Below, one piece after another: positions 59,041-64,000 of a stretch of DNA of 64,000 nt. The stretch spans positions 1,054,001 to 1,118,000 of the forward strand of contig JAFFSR010000035.1 in NCBI GenBank assembly GCA_017163975.1, given 5' to 3'. The stretch's first letter is position 1; each line of letters starts with the position of its first letter. Position numbers and translations under genes: made by a program. The notes beneath the pieces were generated by a model. The model searched no databases. It was given only the letters and a program-made list of their open reading frames with translations, and had not been told where the DNA came from. Origin of the DNA: Anastatus disparis (taxonomy: Eukaryota > Arthropoda > Insecta > Hymenoptera > Eupelmidae).

Positions 59041-59932
59041 AATCATCAATTATTTAAAACAAACAAATTTTTGAAAAATTTATTATTGTTTCAAAGAAAT
59101 ATTTTTTTGAAACAAAAATATATTTATTAAAAACAAACATTTGTGTTTCTTATAAACAATTGAAAAAAAATTTGTGAATTACAAAGAAATATTTATTTTT
59201 TTTGAGTAAATGAGTTATTCAAAGAAAAAAATATTTCTTACAAATAAACACATATTTATTAAAAATAATTATCTATTTGTTTCTTTCCTACAGATTTTTT
59301 AAGAAATGAGTCTTTTTTTTAAAAAATATATGTTTCTTTTAAGTAAATAATTTTTTAAAGTAGAAAAATATTTCTTACAAGCAAACAAGTAATTATTAAA
59401 AAGAAACATCTATTTGTTTCTTTCCGACAGATTTTTGAAAAAATGAGTCTTATTTAAAAAAAATATATATTTCTTTTAAGTAAATGTTTTTTGTAAGTAA
59501 ACAAATATTTGTTACAAACAAACAAGTATTTATTAAAAAGAAACAACTATTTGTTTCTTTCCGACAGATTTTTAAAGAAATGAGTCTTAGATTCGAAAAA
59601 ATATTTTTGTTCTTAAATAAATGTTTTTTTTAAAGGAATAAATATTTCTTACAAACAAACACATATTTATTAAAAACAACATCAATTTGTTTGTATCCGA
59701 CAGAATTATAAACAAATTATTTTAGATTTAAAGAAATGTTTTTTCTAATTAAAAATTTAGATTTTTTAAATTAAATATTTCGTTTTTTACATCTAAGAAA
59801 TATGTTTTTAATTTTAAAAAATTCACTTCTTTGTTTTAAAGAAATCGTGTGTTTGGCACTATTGAAACACAGCATTTCTTTGAAACAAAGAAATTTTCTT
59901 TCATTCTATCAAATTTTTTTTTCAGTTTAATG
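59041..59932. repeat. ~137 bp tandem repeat on the right flank
   Basis: TTTGTTTCTTTCCGACAGATTT recurs near 59290, 59425, 59561 and 59700 with AAACAAATATTTGTT-like palindromes between. Words are shared with the 249 bp satellite and its left edge. It ends TTTTTTTTTCAGT, the inverse of the left start ACTGAAAAAAA at 36112. Confidence 0.75.
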
Positions 59933-60369
59933 ATTAACTGTGAATAATAATAATTTACTGTTATTTATAGTTATTTACAAATATTCATAATTTTTCACAT
60001 TTATTCACATTTATTCACATTTATTAACGGTTATTAACTCTTTTTCACACTTTCAAAAATTTTCACACGTATAATCGTTTTTTTTATATATATGTGAAAA
60101 ATTTTGTAAATGTGAAAAACTGTAAATATCTGTAGGAAAGTGTTAATAACTATAATTCACTGTAACTACCCTTACAGAAAAAAACTATAATCGATGACCG
60201 TAGTGAACTATAGTTCAGGATTGTAATGATACTATATTCATGTATTATAATATATTATATTAATAAAGTAAAGTTTCTTATATTATTTTCGCGCTACTAT
60301 AATCGAAGAGTATATTAATCATAATGTTTATATACTATAGGTCTATAGTTGGTCGTCTTATAGTGCACT
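59933..60369. other. AT-rich interval with TTATTCACATT repeats
   Basis: A short run of TTCACATTTATTCACATTTA (near 59995-60030), then AT-rich unique sequence. Confidence 0.6.
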
Positions 60370-62900
60370 GATAGGTTTATAGTTTATAGACTCATCTTTT
60401 ATGGGTTTATGGTTTATAAGTTTATGGGTTTATGGTTTATAAGTTTATGATTTATAAGTTTATGGTTTATAAGTTTATGGTTTATAAGTTTATGGTTTAT
60501 AAGTTTATGGGTTTATGGTTTATAAGTTTATGGTTTATAAGTTTATGGTTTATAAGTTTATGGTTTATAAGTTGATGGTTTATAAGTTTATGGTTTATAA
60601 GTTTATGGTTTATAAGTTTATGGTTTATAAGTTTATGGTTTATAAGTTTATGATTTATAAGTTTATGGTTTATAAATTTATGGTTAATAAGTTTATGGTT
60701 TATAAGTTTATAAGTTTATGGTTTATAAGTTTATGGTTTATGGGTTATAAGTTTATGGTTTATGGGTTTATGGTTTATGGTTTATGGGTTTATGGTTTAT
60801 GGTTTTATGGTTTATGGATTTATGGTTTATAGGTTTATGGTTTATTGGATTATGGGTTTACGGGTTTATGGGTTTATTGTTTATGGTTTCTGAGTTTATG
60901 GTTTATGAGTTCATGGTTTATGGGTTTATAGTTTATTAATTTATGTTTTATGGGTATATGGTTTATGGTTTATTATATATGGGTTTATGGGTCTATCAGT
61001 TATGGTTCATAGGTTTATGGTTCATGTGCTAATGTTTTATGAGTTTCTGGTTTATGGGTTTATGGTTTATGGCCTTATGGTTTATGGATTTATGGTTTAT
61101 GCTTTATGGGTTTATATTTCATGGGTTTATGGTTTATACATTGTTAGTTTATGGTTCATTAGTTGTTGAGTTTCCAGGTTATGGGTTTTCGGTTTATGGT
61201 TTTATGGTGTAAGGGTTTATAGTTCATTAGTTGTTGAGTTTCCAGGTTATGGGTTTTCGGTTTATGGTTTTATGGTGTAAGGGTTTATGGTTCACAAGTT
61301 GTTGAATTTCCATGTTATGGGTTTTCGGTTTATGGTTTTATGGTGTAAGGGTTTATGGTTTATAGGTTTATGGTTTATGGGTTTATGGATTATGGGTTTA
61401 TGGTTTATGGGTTTATGGTTTATGGGTTTATGGTTTATGGTTTATGGGTTTATGGGTTTATGGTTTATGGGTTTATGGTTTATGGGTTCATGGGTTATGG
61501 GTTTATAGTTTATAGGTTTATGGTTTATGGGTTTATGGTTTATGGGTTTATGGTTTATGGTTTATAGGTTTATAGTTTATCGGCTTATGGTTTATGGGTT
61601 TATGGGTTTATGTTTTATAAGTTTGTGGTTTATAGGTTTATGGTTTATGGGTTTGTAGTTTATGGTTCATGGGTTTGTGGTCTATGGGTTTATGGTTTAT
61701 GGTTTATGGATTTATGGTTTACAGGTTAACGGTTTATGGTTTATGGGTTTATGGTTTATCGGTTCATGGTTTATAGGTTTATGGTTTATGGTTTATGGGT
61801 TTATGATTTATGGGTTTATGATTAATGGGTTTATGATTTATAGGTTTATGGTTTATGGATTAATGGTTCATGGTTTTATGGTTTATGGGTTTATGGTTCG
61901 TGAGTTTTTGGTTTATCGGTTAATAGTTTATGGGTTTATGGTTTATGGGTTTATAGTTTATGGGTTTATGGTTTATGGTATTATAGTTTATGGGTTTTTA
62001 GTTAATGGGTTTATTGTTCATGACTCATGGGTTTATGGCTTATGAGCTTATGGTTAATGAGTTTATGGTTTGTGGGTTTATAGTTTATGGTTTATGATTT
62101 ATGAGTTTATGATTTATGGGTTTATGGTTTATGGTTTATGGATTTATAGTTTATAGGCTTATGGTTAATGGGTTTATTGTTTATGCGTTTATGGTTTAGG
62201 ATTTATGAGTTTATGGTTTATGGTTTATGGATTTATAATTTATAGGCTTATTTAATGAGTTTATCATTTATGCGTTTTTGGTTTATGGTTTATAGATTTA
62301 TGAATTATTGTTAATGGTTTTATGGGTTTATCAATTATGTTTTATGGGTTGATGATTCATGTGCTGATGTTTTATCAGTTTAAGATTTATATGTTCATGG
62401 TTTATGGGCTTATGGTTAAGGGATTAACAAGGTTCTTAACTTATGGTGTTATGATTCATATGCCTATAGCTTATAAGCTTATGATTTATGAGTTTATGGT
62501 TTATAAGTTTATAGTTCATAGAATTATAGATTATGTGTTTGAAATGTATGGGTTTGTGGCTTATAAGTTGATGTCTTTTAAATTTATGGTTAAAAGGTTT
62601 ATAGTTTATGGGTTCGTGGCTTATGCTTTATGGCTTTATATTTCATGGGTTTATAGTTTAGACATTGTTAGTTTATGGTTCATTAGTTGTTGTGTTTCCC
62701 GGTTATGGGTTTATGGTTTATGGTTTTATGGTGCAAGGGTTTATGATTTATGAATGTATTGTTTATAGGCTTATGATTCATAACTTTATGTATCTATAAA
62801 ATTATGGGTTTATTGTTGGTGGTTTCTGAATTTATGGTTCATGAATTTACGGTTTAGTGGTTTATGGTTTTAAAGTTAATAGGTTGATAGGTTTATAGTT
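60370..62900 (+). repeat. 15 bp minisatellite, plus orientation
   Basis: ATGGTTTATAAGTTT repeats nearly perfectly from ~60425 to 60700 and degenerates to ATGGGTTTATGGTTT afterwards. Longer blocks recur: a ~67 bp unit with CATTAGTTGTTGAGTTTCCA at 61157, 61225 and (modified) ~61291, plus ~62679; and a duplicated block 60984-61160 against ~62322-62700. The 15 bp period keeps one frame open (MVYKF, MGLWF repeats), which explains the long frames. Confidence 0.92.
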
Positions 62901-62906
62901 GAAAAA

Positions 62907-64000
62907 TCATAAACTCATAAACCATAAAATTCTACACTCATAAACTATCAATCATGATCCCATAAACCATACCCCATAGATCATAAACTATGAACCTATA
63001 AATTATGACCCATGAATTTACAACTATAAATACATAAACTATAACAATAAACCCATAAACCATGAACCATGAACCATAAATCTATGAACTATAAAACCAA
63101 ATAACATGAACCTATGAACCATGAACCTATACATTATAAACCCGTATTCCATGAACCCATGAACCATAAACCTATAAACCATAAACCTTCGAATCATAAG
63201 CTTATAAACTATGAACCCATGAAGTATAATCCATAAACCATGAACCATCAACCCATAAACCATGAACCATTAACCCATAAACCATAGGGCCACGAACCAT
63301 GAACCCATAAATTATAAACTCATAAACCCATAAGCCAAAAACCCATAAACCATAAACCCATTAACCATAAACCCGTAAAGCATCATACCAAAAACCATAA
63401 TCCCAGTAACGAAAAGCTTATTTTCGTTGACCCATGAATCATAAACCCAAAAATAATAAAAACATACACCGTTAATCCATGATGAACTTATAAACTATAA
63501 ACGCATAAATCAATAGACCATAAACCCATATACCCACAAACCATAAACCCATAAATTATAAACCATAAACCATAAACCTATAGACCAGAAACTCATAATC
63601 CATAAACACATTAACTATAAACCTATAAATATAAACCATAAACTTATATTCCATAAACCTATAAACCATAAATCCATTAATCAAAAGCTTACGAATATTA
63701 ACTTATGCACTGTAAACCATATACCATGAACCCATGAACCATAAACCATAAACACTCTAACCCATAAACCATAAACCCGTAATCCATGAGACTATAAACC
63801 ATAAACCCATGAATCATAAACCCATGAATCATAAACCCATAAATCATAATCCCATGAACCATTGACCAATTAACCATAAACTCATAAACCATAAACCCAT
63901 AAACCATTAACCACAAACCCATAAACCGATATCCCATATACCATGAACCCATAAACCAGGATCCCATAAACCCATAAACCCTAATCCGAAAAACCATGAA
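62907..64000 (-). repeat. Same minisatellite, inverted
   Basis: From 62907 the sequence is CATAAACTCATAAACCATAA-type, the reverse complement of the preceding array, to the end of the window. The switch occurs within six bases (62901-62906). Confidence 0.92.

Noticed and set aside
60515..60832. Long open frame encoding MVYKF repeats, and similar frames to 63997
   Set aside because: The 15 bp repeat period keeps one frame open on either strand. Composition and repeat phase fully explain it; there is no sign of a gene.
60370..64000. Telomeric array
   Set aside because: Units are GGTTTAT-like and degenerate, not the insect TTAGG motif or a clean variant, and they switch strand internally. Telomere identity is not supported.
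1..64000. tRNA, rRNA or host genes
   Set aside because: Looked for cloverleaf-like GC stems, rRNA words and spliced host domains; nothing convincing. The only tRNA-like match is the copia primer site, which is a complement, not a gene.

Overview
The window looks like one stretch of repeat-dense heterochromatin from a very AT-rich animal genome, most likely an insect. The reasons are a Ty1/copia element primed by an internal fragment of initiator tRNA-Met (the Drosophila copia type), insect-style non-LTR retrotransposons with a PHD-finger ORF1, TTAA-target MITEs, and no prokaryotic gene organisation. I cannot name the species. I see no intact host gene, no rRNA or tRNA gene and no CRISPR array. 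Every recognisable protein belongs to a mobile element and all of them are broken.

Region 1 (about 1-8.6 kb): C/T-rich low-complexity sequence, then a 7.6 kb unit bounded by ~340 bp inverted repeats (1023-1365 and 8265-8608). Inside it lies a very large near-identical palindrome (arms 1942-3554 and 4567-6292). Each arm carries the same C-terminal fragment of an EnSpm/CACTA-like transposase, with different frameshifts in each arm. Palindromic minisatellites lie inside and beside the palindrome.

Region 2 (about 9.0-23.4 kb): a DNA transposon with ~830 bp inverted ends encodes, on the minus strand, a transposase-like protein (HVDFAEN / SDGAASHF / SATGHGK motifs). It has been opened twice. A 2,776 bp element with 16 bp inverted ends and an interior made of ~70 bp palindromic tandem repeats sits in its left end (9752-12527, TC target duplication). 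A ~371 bp palindromic MITE (CCCTACT ends) split the transposase gene, and a 7.2 kb copia retrotransposon then entered that MITE (13628-20822, CTTAG target duplication). The copia has LTRs that differ at only three positions, but its gag-pol is broken and the integrase catalytic core is not visible.

Region 3 (about 23.4-30.7 kb): four partial non-LTR retrotransposons. Two are 3' ends on the plus strand, one is ORF1 plus the start of ORF2 on the minus strand, and one is a reverse transcriptase with FADG in place of FADD on the minus strand. Several palindromes lie between them, one centred on TGACGTCA.

Region 4 (about 30.7-36.1 kb): a 150-165 bp minisatellite rich in GGAATATTCC-like units, a 0.96 kb foldback element, and a TTAA-flanked MITE with an internally duplicated core.

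Region 5 (about 36.1-59.9 kb): a ~22 kb satellite of ~249 bp monomers (about 86 copies). Each monomer carries a 20 bp palindrome, and the array shows a higher-order duplication with an 11,690 bp offset. A palindromic TTAA MITE has inserted near the left edge, and a second ~137 bp tandem repeat follows on the right. Similar A-rich/T-rich inverted motifs lie at the two outer limits.

Region 6 (60.4-64 kb): a 15 bp minisatellite (ATGGTTTATAAGTTT type) that switches strand at about 62.90 kb and runs off the window end.

A recurring theme is tandem arrays of short perfect palindromes lying inside, or next to, inverted-repeat-bounded elements. This 'inverted ends plus satellite interior' architecture is the most interesting thing here. 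The 9752-12527 element is the cleanest example, because the uninterrupted target site survives elsewhere in the window.
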